DNA of 48,791 bases from positions 1 to 48,791 of the forward strand of contig JAISYP010000017.1 in assembly GCA_031269825.1 (NCBI GenBank), in the 5' to 3' direction. The stretch's first letter is position 1. Each line of letters starts with the position of its first letter. Below the pieces are notes generated by a model, which saw only the letters and a program-made list of their open reading frames with translations, ran no database searches and was not told the DNA's origin. Both the position numbers and the translations under genes were made by a program. This document shows positions 38,459-46,827 of this stretch, one piece after another. Origin of the DNA: Deltaproteobacteria bacterium (GTDB taxonomy: Bacteria; Desulfobacterota; Desulfarculia; Adiutricales; Adiutricaceae).

Positions 38459-38495
38459 AGCCAGAAAGGGCTCGCCTTGTTCTGGCTTTTTTTTT
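38459..38495 (+). terminator. Rho-independent terminator after rplQ
   Basis: AGCCAGAA pairs with TTCTGGCT (8 bp, 13-nt loop) and is followed by nine T residues. It ends the ribosomal gene cluster and separates it from the mre genes. Confidence 0.88.
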
Positions 38496-38551
38496 GAGCG
38501 CCTTTGGGGATTTAAGGCTTTTTTTTATTACCGGGTTTTTACCGTTATTGC

Positions 38552-38581
38552 TTGTTTTTTCCTGACCATTTAGGCTAAAAT
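38552..38581 (+). promoter_or_regulatory. Probable promoter of mreBCD
   Basis: TTGTTT and TAAAAT lie 18 bp apart, downstream of the rplQ terminator and 280 bp before mreB. The start would fall near 38588, just ahead of the long hairpin. Confidence 0.45.
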
Positions 38582-38601
38582 AGGCAAAGGATTTTCATAA
38601 T

Positions 38602-38636
38602 CAATCACCTTAGGCCCGGTGGGCCTAAGGTGATTG
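38602..38636 (+). promoter_or_regulatory. Perfect 16-bp hairpin in the mreB leader
   Basis: CAATCACCTTAGGCCC and its exact complement flank a 3-nt loop (GGT). No T-run follows, so it is not a simple terminator. A second small hairpin, ACCCCA-N5-TGGGGT (38643-38659), follows directly. Close to the predicted 5' end of the transcript, these could stabilise the mRNA or regulate its translation; mreB itself lacks a clear Shine-Dalgarno sequence. The rest of the 38399-38860 gap holds no gene. Confidence 0.6.
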
Positions 38637-38860
38637 GAGACTACCCCATATTTTGGGGTCTAGGAAAAAAAATCCCCTTTTCTGGGGAGGGTTGGCTTAT
38701 TTTCCCAACTCCTTTAGGCTCAGGCCTCGCCAATACGGGTTTTCCCCCTGGTTCGGCTTGACCTGGCCAGGCCAGATAAACCCGGATCGAACACTCCTCG
38801 CCCGCCCAAACCCAAGGCCATGGCTTATGGGCTTGAGCCGTTTTTGGACGGTTTTTATAT

Positions 38861-39892
38861 ATGAAGCTTTTTCGCTCGTTTCTTAATTTCTTCTCCAATG
38901 ACCTGGCCATTGATTTGGGCACGGCCAACACCCTGGTCTATCTCAAAGGTAAGGGCGTGGTTTTGTCCGAGCCTTCGGTGGTGGCGGTCAAGAAGGACGG
39001 CAAAAACGGCAAGGTTTTGGCCGTGGGCCACGAGGCCAAAGCCATGTTAGGCAAGACCCCGGCGGGCATTGTGGCTATTCGGCCCATGAAAGATGGGGTC
39101 ATCGCCGATTTTGAGATCACCCAGGCCATGCTGCGCCATTTTATCCGCAAAACCCATTTTCGGCGGTTCGTTAAACCGCGCATCATTGTGGCCGTGCCCT
39201 CGGGCATCACCCAGGTGGAGAAAAAAGCCGTGCGCGAGGCGGCCGAGCAAGCCGGGGCCTCGGAAGTGTACCTGATTGAGGAACCCATGGCCGCGGCCAT
39301 TGGCGCTGGGTTACCGGTCACTGAGCCCACCGCCAACATGATTGTGGATATCGGCGGCGGCACCACGGAAGTGGCCATCATCTCCCTGGCCGGCATTGTT
39401 TACGCCAAATCCATCCGCACGGGTGGCGATAAGATGGATGAGTCCATCGCCCAGTACATCCGCAAAAAATATAATCTGCTCATCGGCGAGCGCACGGCCG
39501 AGGTTATTAAGCAAGAAATTGGCACGGCTTACCCTTCGGATATGGTGGATTCTTTGGAAGTGCGGGGCTTAGACACGGTTAGCGGCATTCCCAAAACCGT
39601 GGCCATTGACTCGGAGGAGATCCGCAAAGCCATCACCGAGCAGGTCGACTCCATCCTCAATACCGTCAAAAGCGCCTTAGAGCAAATCCCCCCGGAACTA
39701 GCGGCCGATATTGTCACCCGGGGCATTGTCTTAACCGGCGGCGGGGCTTTGTTAAGGCGTTTGGACATCCTTTTGCGGGAAGAGACGCACCTACCGATCA
39801 TCATCGCCGATAACCCTTTTACCACGGTGGCTATGGGCAGCGGCAAGGCTTTGGAAAGCCTGGACGTGCTCAAAGAGATCTCTATCAGTTAA
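38861..39892 (+). CDS. mreB: Rod shape-determining actin homologue MreB
   Basis: MreB forms membrane-bound filaments that direct cell-wall synthesis by the elongasome and so maintain rod shape. The 343 residues start [20 protein letters not shown] with an amphipathic N-terminus and the actin-type phosphate-1 motif [16 protein letters not shown]. Phosphate-2 is [15 protein letters not shown] and the adenosine motif is [13 protein letters not shown]. It lacks an obvious ribosome site. mreC follows by 1 bp, so mreBCD is one unit. Confidence 0.98.
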   Translation: MKLFRSFLNFFSNDLAIDLGTANTLVYLKGKGVVLSEPSVVAVKKDGKNGKVLAVGHEAKAMLGKTPAGIVAIRPMKDGVIADFEITQAMLRHFIRKTHFRRFVKPRIIVAVPSGITQVEKKAVREAAEQAGASEVYLIEEPMAAAIGAGLPVTEPTANMIVDIGGGTTEVAIISLAGIVYAKSIRTGGDKMDESIAQYIRKKYNLLIGERTAEVIKQEIGTAYPSDMVDSLEVRGLDTVSGIPKTVAIDSEEIRKAITEQVDSILNTVKSALEQIPPELAADIVTRGIVLTGGGALLRRLDILLREETHLPIIIADNPFTTVAMGSGKALESLDVLKEISIS

Positions 39893-39893
39893 A

Positions 39894-40781
39894 ATGCCCG
39901 CGCGCTGGAAAATATTTTTCCCCTTGGTTTTATTTCTTCTGGCCTTAGCTCTCTTGGCCTCCTACGCCCAAAATCCGCGGGGTCTGGCCTCGGCCGGGGC
40001 CATTATCCCGTTAACCATTCTGGGCCCGGTGAGCGCGGGGATCAACTGGGTGGCCGATGGGGTCGAAGGTTGGTGGCGACGCTATTTTTCCTTAGCCAAC
40101 GCGAGCCGAGAAAACGAGCAATTGCGCCTAACCCTAGCCCGGTTGCGGCGGCAGGTGGTGGATCTAGAGGAAGCCCGTCAGGCCAATGACCGGTTAACCC
40201 GTTTGCTGGAGCTAAAGAAACAGCGGCCGCTAGCCTTCATCGCGGCCCGGATTTTGGCTTGGGATCCGGGGCCCTGGTACCAAGTGGTGGTGGTGGACGT
40301 GGGGGCTTTGGATGAGGTTCGCTTAGAGGCGGCCGTGGTTTGCGACGAAGGCCTGGTGGGCCGGGTGGTGGAATTGGCGGCCCGACAAGCCAAAGTTTTG
40401 TTAGTGACCGATCGCTCTAGTGGGGTGGACGCTTTTATCCAGCGTAACCGACTTAATGTCTTGGTCACGGGCCTGGGCTCCGGCCGGATGGAGCTCCAAT
40501 ACGTGGCCAAAGGCGAGGATGTGCGCTTAGGCGATCTGGTGGTCTCCTCGGGTTTGGATGGCATTTTTCCAGCGGGTCAGGCTTTGGGCGTGGTTTCGCA
40601 AGTTGACAAAGCCGGTCTGGGGCTCTTCCTCCGCTCCGAGTTGCGACCGACCGTGGAATTTTCTGGCCTAAAGGAAATTCTGATTTTAAAAGACCAACCC
40701 CAGGCCTTGGACTGGACGACCCTGGGCGACGATTCCCGGGCTCTTTTCCAGAAAAAGGGGCCTAAAGCCAAGAGGCCTTAA
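39894..40781 (+). CDS. mreC: Rod shape-determining protein MreC
   Basis: MreC is a bitopic inner-membrane protein that activates the PBP2-RodA synthase. It has an N-terminal membrane helix (about 7-25, FPLVLFLLALALLASYA), a coiled coil with ENEQLRLTLARLRRQVVDLE, and the periplasmic beta-barrel domains (VVVVDVGALDEVRLEAAVVC, LVVSSGLDGIFPAGQALGVV). The total of 295 residues is typical. Its start lies 1 bp after mreB. Confidence 0.95.
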   Translation: MPARWKIFFPLVLFLLALALLASYAQNPRGLASAGAIIPLTILGPVSAGINWVADGVEGWWRRYFSLANASRENEQLRLTLARLRRQVVDLEEARQANDRLTRLLELKKQRPLAFIAARILAWDPGPWYQVVVVDVGALDEVRLEAAVVCDEGLVGRVVELAARQAKVLLVTDRSSGVDAFIQRNRLNVLVTGLGSGRMELQYVAKGEDVRLGDLVVSSGLDGIFPAGQALGVVSQVDKAGLGLFLRSELRPTVEFSGLKEILILKDQPQALDWTTLGDDSRALFQKKGPKAKRP

Positions 40782-40782
40782 A

Positions 40783-41397
40783 GTGGCTCTAGCCCGTCCG
40801 GAACGTCTGGAACGTCCGGCCCGTCCGGCCCGTCCGGCCCGTCCGGATTGTCTGGCCCGTCTAAACCCTCTGGCCCGTTATGGCCCAGCCTACCCTGGGA
40901 CATTTAGTCGTTTGTGGCCTTTTTTTTTAATGGGCTTAGGTCTCGTCACGCTGACCGGCTGGCCTGGTTTTGGTCTGGATTTACGAGGTTTTCGGCCTGA
41001 CTGGCCTTTGACTTTAACCTTATGGTTAGCCTTACGGGCGGAGTTTAACTTAGCTTTGGGGGGGGCCTTTATTTTTGGTTTAGGGCAAGGTTATTTGACC
41101 CTGGCCCCGCCCGGTTTATTTTCTTTAAAATTAATGGTCGGGGTCTTGATTGTTCGGCTGGTTGTGCGTAAACTAGAGATTAGTGGGACTTTTTTAACCC
41201 TTTTGGCTTTAACCTTAAGCGGGCTGTTAAGTTTGGGTTTAGAGCCCTGGCTTTTGGAACTAACCGCTTCCCAGCCATTTCTAGCCAGACCTACCGCTCA
41301 CCTAGTCGCTCGAACGGCCCTTTTAACGGCGTTAACCATTATCCCGATTTTCGCTTTTTGGGATCGACTTTTCCGGCCTCCTCTTAAACAAAATTGA
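40783..41397 (+). CDS. mreD: Rod shape-determining protein MreD with an unusual N-terminal extension
   Basis: MreD is a small polytopic inner-membrane protein of the elongasome. From the GTG after AGAGG, 1 bp beyond mreC, it has 204 residues. Residues about 45-195 provide five or so hydrophobic helices (FFLMGLGLVTLTGWPGF, LLALTLSGLLSLGLEPWLL). The first ~40 residues are low-complexity RPA repeats, encoded by 9-bp tandem units. The next in-frame ATG (about 40930) would give a shorter, more conventional MreD, so the extension could be either translated or the product of a mis-set start. Confidence 0.85.
   Translation: MALARPERLERPARPARPARPDCLARLNPLARYGPAYPGTFSRLWPFFLMGLGLVTLTGWPGFGLDLRGFRPDWPLTLTLWLALRAEFNLALGGAFIFGLGQGYLTLAPPGLFSLKLMVGVLIVRLVVRKLEISGTFLTLLALTLSGLLSLGLEPWLLELTASQPFLARPTAHLVARTALLTALTIIPIFAFWDRLFRPPLKQN
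40813..40848 (+). repeat. Tandem 9-bp repeats in the 5' end of mreD
   Basis: Three exact copies of CGTCCGGCC and a fourth ending in AT keep the frame (RPA)n. Similar imperfect units (CGTCTGGAA, CGTCCGGAA) precede them. Repeat-length changes of 9 bp would not disturb the frame. Confidence 0.9.
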
Positions 41398-41700
41398 TTA
41401 GACAAAATTAACTATACATAATTAACCAAATAAAATTAACCAAACTGACCAAACAAATTCGCCCAACATTCAATTTTTTAATCAATTTGGATATACTTTG
41501 TAACTTTGATTAAATTTAAACCTGTTCATTCGTATTTAATTTTTTTATCGACAATTTATTTGATAAAACTAGATCTAAGGCTAAAAAAGCCTGACTATCA
41601 ATTAGATTTAAACATAAAGACATAAGCGCTAGTAAATAAAACTTACTAAATAAACCTTACTAAATAAATCCTAGTAAAATCAACCCTAACGGGATCAAAC
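41398..41700. other. AT-rich spacer between mreD and mrdA
   Basis: About 300 bp of AT-rich DNA splits the cell-shape set into mreBCD and mrdA-rodA. It contains repeated CTTACTAAATAAA words (about 41641-41670) and a weak hairpin AGGCT-A5-AGCCT (41578-41592). No convincing promoter pair could be chosen, though one is expected here. Confidence 0.5.
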
Positions 41701-43599
41701 ATGACCCTAGCCCCTACCTTTGGCGACACCCCACCCGATTTTGGCCGCCAGATCGTTTGGCTAAAAGTCTTTTTTTTTCTGATCCTGTCCGTCTTACTGC
41801 TGCGGTTGTGGTATCTTCAGGTAATCTCAGGGGAAGAATATCGCCAAAAAAGCGAGAAAAATCACACCTCTCTCTCGGAGATACCCACCCAGCGAGGTCT
41901 CATCCTGGATCGCCAAGGCCAAGTCTTGGTGGAAAATCAAATCAACTACGACCTTTACGTCACCCCCAACGAAGTCACCCAGCCCCAGGAGCTCAGTTCC
42001 CAGATCGCCCGCCTCATTGGGCGCGACCCGGGGGAACTGAATAAAAAATTCGCCTCTTTAGCCAAAAAACAAAAACATAACGCCCATTTATGGTTATCGG
42101 GTCTGACCCGGGCGGATTTGGTTAGTTTACGGACTCGCCATTATGAATTGGAAGGGGTGACCATCCAGATCAACTCTGTCCGAAGGCCAACCAAAGAAAA
42201 CTTCGCTCCGCACATTATCGGTTTTTTAGGGGAAATTAGCCCCAAACAACTGGGGGAAGAGCCCTATTTAGGTTTAAAACAAGGAGCCTTAGTCGGTCAA
42301 AGTGGGGTGGAGCAGAGTTTAGAGAGCCAACTCCATGGTCAAAAAGGCCAGCGTTTAACCACGGTCGACTCCCATGGCCGGATCTTGGAGGAACTTAAAG
42401 TTGACTATCCCCAGCCTGGCCACAACATCCGCCTCACCCTCGACAGTCGCTTACAACGGGTGGCTCAATCCCTTTTAGCCGAAAAAGCCGGGGCCATCGT
42501 GGTCATGGATCCGCGTAACTTTGAGATCTTAGCCCTCGCCTCCAGCCCGACTTTTAATCTCCATGACTTTGTCGGGGGAATCTCGGCCGAGCGCTGGAAA
42601 TCCTTAACCGAGGATCCTTTCCGGCCCATGGAAAACCGAGCCGTGGGGGGTCAATATCCCCCGGGCTCCACTTTTAAGATCGCCGTGGCCTTAACGGCTC
42701 TTAACGAAGGGGTCATCACCCCCGAGACGGCCTTCCATTGTGGGGGCGCGGTTTTTCTCGGGGCCAGCCGGTTTGGTTGCTGGGCCCGCGGTGGGCATGG
42801 GACGGTCAATCTCAAAAGATCCTTAAAAGAATCGTGCGACGTTTATTACTACGAAGTTGGTCGCCGCCTCGGGGTGGATCGTTTAGCCAATGGCGTCCGA
42901 CGCTATTTTGGTTTAGGCCGAACTTTGGGGGTGGATTTAAAAGCCGAGCGGGCCGGGTTAGTGCCCGATCAGGTCTGGAAACAACGCCGTTTTGGCAAAC
43001 CCTGGAATTTTGGGGAAACGCTACCGGTCTCCATTGGCCAGGGGTATTTACTGACCACACCTTTACAGGTAGCCCAGTTCACGGCCGTGGCCGCCAATGG
43101 GGGAACTCTTTACCGGCCCCATTTGGTTAAAGAGATCGTTGATTACGAAGGCCGCCTGGTTCGCCGGGTGGAGCCGGAAGCGATTAACCATATGGACTTA
43201 AGGCCCGACTATTTCCAATCTGTCCGCAAAAGTTTGGACGCCGTGGTTAACGAGGCCGGCGGCACGGGCCGGCGCGGTCAGATCCCGGGCGTTCGGGTCT
43301 CAGGTAAAACCGGCACTTCCCAGGTCATTAGCCTCGATCGCTACCAGATCTACTCTCGGGGGGGAACGCTACCTTGGAAATACCGCGAGCACGCCTGGTT
43401 CACCGCTTACGCTCCCTCGGAAAACCCCGAAGTGGTGGTGACGGTGCTATTAGAGCACGCCGGCGGTGGCGGGGCCAACTCGGCCCCCTTAGCCGCCAAA
43501 CTATTACACGCTTATTTTAACGCCTCCGTGGACACTAACCTTATGCCCCCTTACCAAGTCCAACCGGATAAACCCACCGGTTGGCGGGGCGAGTTATGA
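41701..43599 (+). CDS. mrdA: Penicillin-binding protein 2, elongasome transpeptidase
   Basis: PBP2 cross-links peptidoglycan during side-wall growth, together with the RodA glycosyltransferase. The 632 residues include one N-terminal membrane helix (about 19-38), the pedestal domain and the transpeptidase domain with the active-site triad S323-TFK326, S378-CD and K536-TGT. C347, C360, H366 and C379 sit where zinc ligands have been described in E. coli PBP2, with matching spacing for the last three; this is inference. No ribosome site better than weak is seen at the ATG. The stop overlaps the rodA start (ATGA), so the enzyme pair is translationally coupled. Confidence 0.97.
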   Translation: MTLAPTFGDTPPDFGRQIVWLKVFFFLILSVLLLRLWYLQVISGEEYRQKSEKNHTSLSEIPTQRGLILDRQGQVLVENQINYDLYVTPNEVTQPQELSSQIARLIGRDPGELNKKFASLAKKQKHNAHLWLSGLTRADLVSLRTRHYELEGVTIQINSVRRPTKENFAPHIIGFLGEISPKQLGEEPYLGLKQGALVGQSGVEQSLESQLHGQKGQRLTTVDSHGRILEELKVDYPQPGHNIRLTLDSRLQRVAQSLLAEKAGAIVVMDPRNFEILALASSPTFNLHDFVGGISAERWKSLTEDPFRPMENRAVGGQYPPGSTFKIAVALTALNEGVITPETAFHCGGAVFLGASRFGCWARGGHGTVNLKRSLKESCDVYYYEVGRRLGVDRLANGVRRYFGLGRTLGVDLKAERAGLVPDQVWKQRRFGKPWNFGETLPVSIGQGYLLTTPLQVAQFTAVAANGGTLYRPHLVKEIVDYEGRLVRRVEPEAINHMDLRPDYFQSVRKSLDAVVNEAGGTGRRGQIPGVRVSGKTGTSQVISLDRYQIYSRGGTLPWKYREHAWFTAYAPSENPEVVVTVLLEHAGGGGANSAPLAAKLLHAYFNASVDTNLMPPYQVQPDKPTGWRGEL

Positions 43600-44945
43600 A
43601 AACGCGGGCCATGGGCCGTTTGGCCGAAAACTTCAGTTGGCCCTTGATTGTGGCCACGCTTGGGTTGATGTTTTGTGGGCTGGTGAATCTATTTAGCGTC
43701 TCTAGTGGCCCAGCGGGCGAAATCGGCTCCCCTTTCTTTAAGCAGCTAAGCTTCGCGACCGTGGGGTTGGTGGGGCTATCGGCTTTTTTTCTTTTTGATT
43801 ACCGTAACCTCAAATCTCTGGCTTGGCCTTTGTTTTTTTTATGCTTGATCCTTTTGGTGGCGGTGAAGTTTTTTGGGATCACGGCTGGGGGAGCCACCCG
43901 TTGGCTACCTTTGGGGCTCTTTCGGTTTCAGCCCTCGGAACTAACTAAAATCTGCCTCGTTTTATTGTTATCCCACCTCTTCTCTCGCCACCAATACCCC
44001 CACGGGCTTGATTTTAAAGATTTATTATTGCCTTTGCCGTTAATCGCGGCGCCGTTTTTTTTAATCTTAAAACAGCCCGATCTAGGCACCGCCCTCCATT
44101 TAGTTCTAACCGTGGGGCCGATCTTTTTTATCGTCAAACCGCGCCTACGGGTCGTGATAACCGCCCTCTCTTTGATCGCGGCCCTGGCCGGTTGGATCTT
44201 CCTTTTTGGGGGCCGAGAATTTTTGTTAAAGCACGAGTTTATCAAACCCTACCACCTCGATCGCGTCCGGTATTATTTGGCCCCCGAGGATCGACCCAAT
44301 GACCAAGGCTGGCAGATCATCCAAGCCAAAAGCGCCATTGGTGGGGGACAGATCCTGGGTCTGGGATTTCTGGAAGGCACCCAACAAAAGTTTGGCTTTT
44401 TGCCCGCCCCTGAGACGGATTTCGCCTTCGCGGCCTTGGCCGAGGAGTGGGGATTTGTCGGGGCCGCCATCATCCTTATTTTGTTTTTTAGTCTTATCTG
44501 GTCTTCCTTAAACATTGTCAAACGCGGTGGGGATAGTTTTGGCTCTTACATGGCCATGGGCTTAATTAGTTTAATTTTTTGGCAAATGGCCATTAACATC
44601 GCCATGGTGGTAGGCCTCTTCCCTGTGGTGGGTATCCCACTCCCTTTTATTAGTTATGGGGGTAGTTCCCTTTTTATCAGCCTTCTTTCCATCGCCATTA
44701 TCAGTAACATTGGCCTTAACCGTCACTTTTTTCAAGACGAGCCGGTCAAACAAAACCCCCAGGTTTGGGCTAAAGGCGTCACCGCGCCTTTGGAGCCCGT
44801 GGTCGTCACCACTCGGCGTTTAGCCCCGCCTAATCCTAACGAACCTGAGCCTTACCCGGATCACCGTCTGCCCCGCCGTCAACCGTGGCTGAAATACCTC
44901 CGCAAACCCGGCCGACCATATTTTCCGCCGCCGAATAACTATTAA
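43596..44945 (+). CDS. rodA: Peptidoglycan glycosyltransferase RodA with Pro-rich tail
   Basis: RodA is a SEDS-family polymerase that extends glycan strands from lipid II during elongation. The chosen ATG overlaps the mrdA stop and gives 449 residues; an alternative ATG lies five codons later. Ten membrane helices are visible, with the SEDS landmarks GGATRWLPLGLFRFQPSELTK and the C-terminal VGIPLPFISYGGSS. The last ~70 residues form a cytosolic, Pro/Arg-rich tail (EPEPYPDHRLPRRQP) that most RodA proteins lack. It ends the cell-shape gene set. Confidence 0.97.
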   Translation: MKTRAMGRLAENFSWPLIVATLGLMFCGLVNLFSVSSGPAGEIGSPFFKQLSFATVGLVGLSAFFLFDYRNLKSLAWPLFFLCLILLVAVKFFGITAGGATRWLPLGLFRFQPSELTKICLVLLLSHLFSRHQYPHGLDFKDLLLPLPLIAAPFFLILKQPDLGTALHLVLTVGPIFFIVKPRLRVVITALSLIAALAGWIFLFGGREFLLKHEFIKPYHLDRVRYYLAPEDRPNDQGWQIIQAKSAIGGGQILGLGFLEGTQQKFGFLPAPETDFAFAALAEEWGFVGAAIILILFFSLIWSSLNIVKRGGDSFGSYMAMGLISLIFWQMAINIAMVVGLFPVVGIPLPFISYGGSSLFISLLSIAIISNIGLNRHFFQDEPVKQNPQVWAKGVTAPLEPVVVTTRRLAPPNPNEPEPYPDHRLPRRQPWLKYLRKPGRPYFPPPNNY

Positions 44946-46827
44946 ACCCTAAACGTGGTTAAAATTCACGATTTATTATAAACAAGAACACAGTTAATTT
45001 ATTAATTTTAATATTAACGCTTTAAATCTTCAGCTTTATAGCTTTATAAATGATATTATTCAATTTCTTTAGATGATAATTTAGTCTATATAGAGAGTTT
45101 AATTAAAATAATTATAATCTTAGGAATATTTATTTCCTATAGTAGCTATATTTCGCGCGTATATAGACTCAAGTCGTTTCCAAAAAAAAGTCGCCAAAAA
45201 GATACTGGCCTAAACAGGCGGTTAGCCGCTCAATCCTTTACCCGCCTCGGCTCCTACCTCTTTTCTACTTCTAACTTAGCTATGATCAGAGGCGGGAATC
45301 AAGCGCGGGTCAACGTGGTCATTGAGGCGTCAGGCGTGTCCCCCTATCGGGATGGAGCGGCGACGCTTGGCGAAAAACCCCACCGTAGCAACCAAATACT
45401 CTCTGTTCCAAGCCAATGGGAGCGCCCTGCGGATCCGTGACAGAGAAGCGTAGTAATTTTTCCCAACTAGCGCCCCTCTACTCCCTGAAGTGGCCGTGGA
45501 CATCGTGGATCCTCCTGAGGTTATGAGGCTTCCTCCCAATCAAATGGCTGGTTTCACTGGAAATTACCACGAATCTAGCGGATTGACCCAGTTCCCCAGC
45601 CTAATCCCTTTCTACGCTTTTCTCGCCTTTCTTATCCTTTCTCAATTTTTCTCCACTTCCTGGGCTCGCAAGGATCTGAGGCGGCGGCCAATCGCTCACT
45701 AACTTTGTCCGCCAGGATCAGAATCGCTTGCGCTCTAGAACTCGGAACGACAGAGCAAGCGATGTCTTCCCAGGCGGCGATCCGAGGAAACCGCCTCGCG
45801 TCCCTCTTCCCTCGCTCCTCGCCCTTCGCCCTTCGCCCTTCGCCCTTCGGTAGTTGAGTCTCGCCATGCGACGACATTCTCAAAATATCTGTTCACTACT
45901 ATTATTATATGGTCTAGCCGGCTGAGGACGAATTCTAGGCCCAAAGCGTTGACGCGTTCCTTAACTCTAAATGGTAACGACCCAAAAAATAGATGACAAG
46001 GCTAGCGGTCATCGTGGCGAAGAAAAAAGTAATATTTAATATATTCATTAATAAAAATTTAATTATTTCTTATTTTTATTCACCTATCGTTCACATTATG
46101 GCGCGTTGTCTCGCGTACCCCACAACTCATCTCTAGACATATCATGGAACATATATCGGAAATTACAAAGTTATTAACTATTTAAAAGAAGAAGTTGCGG
46201 TAACTAGTTTTTTTAAGATGACAATATTAAATTTAATTAAATTATTCATCTTAATAGAAAATATAATAATAGAAAAGTTAAGCTTTTTACGCTTGTTAAT
46301 ATTTTTAATAAGATAAATATAATTTAATATTAAATAATTTTGTATATTTTTCTAATTCACGTATTGATAGAAAAAGTAGAAGCGAATAAAATAATGATTT
46401 ATTTTAGTTACTAGATTCTATTATTACTGATTGATAATACAAACTATCTTTTACTAAATAATTATATTATCTATATATTAAATAATCATTTTGTATTGTC
46501 TTTTTTATCTTATATATAGTTTAAAATTAACTTATTTATTAGTAAAATATTTTTTACTTACCTTAATTTTATTTAAATGATTCTTTATTTTAAATAAAAT
46601 CATTTATTATCACTATTTCAAGTGATTATAATTCTTTTTCAGATATTATGTGCAAATTATTGATAACAAATATTATGGTCTTAATATTCATAACTTATAT
46701 TAATTTTTTTATATATTTTATTTTAATACTATTTATATTAAGTATTTTAAGTACTCTATGACTATCTATATAATTAATAAAAATATCACTAGTTTAATAT
46801 TTATATTATCGCATAAACGTCTTCTCT
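44946..46827. other. AT-rich right flank with a GC-rich island of unknown origin
   Basis: No intact gene is seen. Most of it is strongly AT-rich, in particular 45870-46820. The island at about 45230-45850 is GC-rich and protein-like in places (VNVVIEASGVSPYRDGAA, then PEVAVDIVDPPEVMRLPP), but stops interrupt every frame, so it may be an old pseudogene. It ends in the heptamer repeats below. No rodA terminator was found. Confidence 0.5.
45821..45848. repeat. Four tandem 7-bp repeats (GCCCTTC)
   Basis: Four exact head-to-tail copies of GCCCTTC lie at the edge of the GC-rich island, with related CCTC/CTTCC words before them. They are probably slippage-derived. Confidence 0.9.

Noticed and set aside
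46027-46800. AT-rich block as a possible replication origin or centromere-like site
   Set aside because: No repeats, iterons, DnaA boxes or partition genes were found there.
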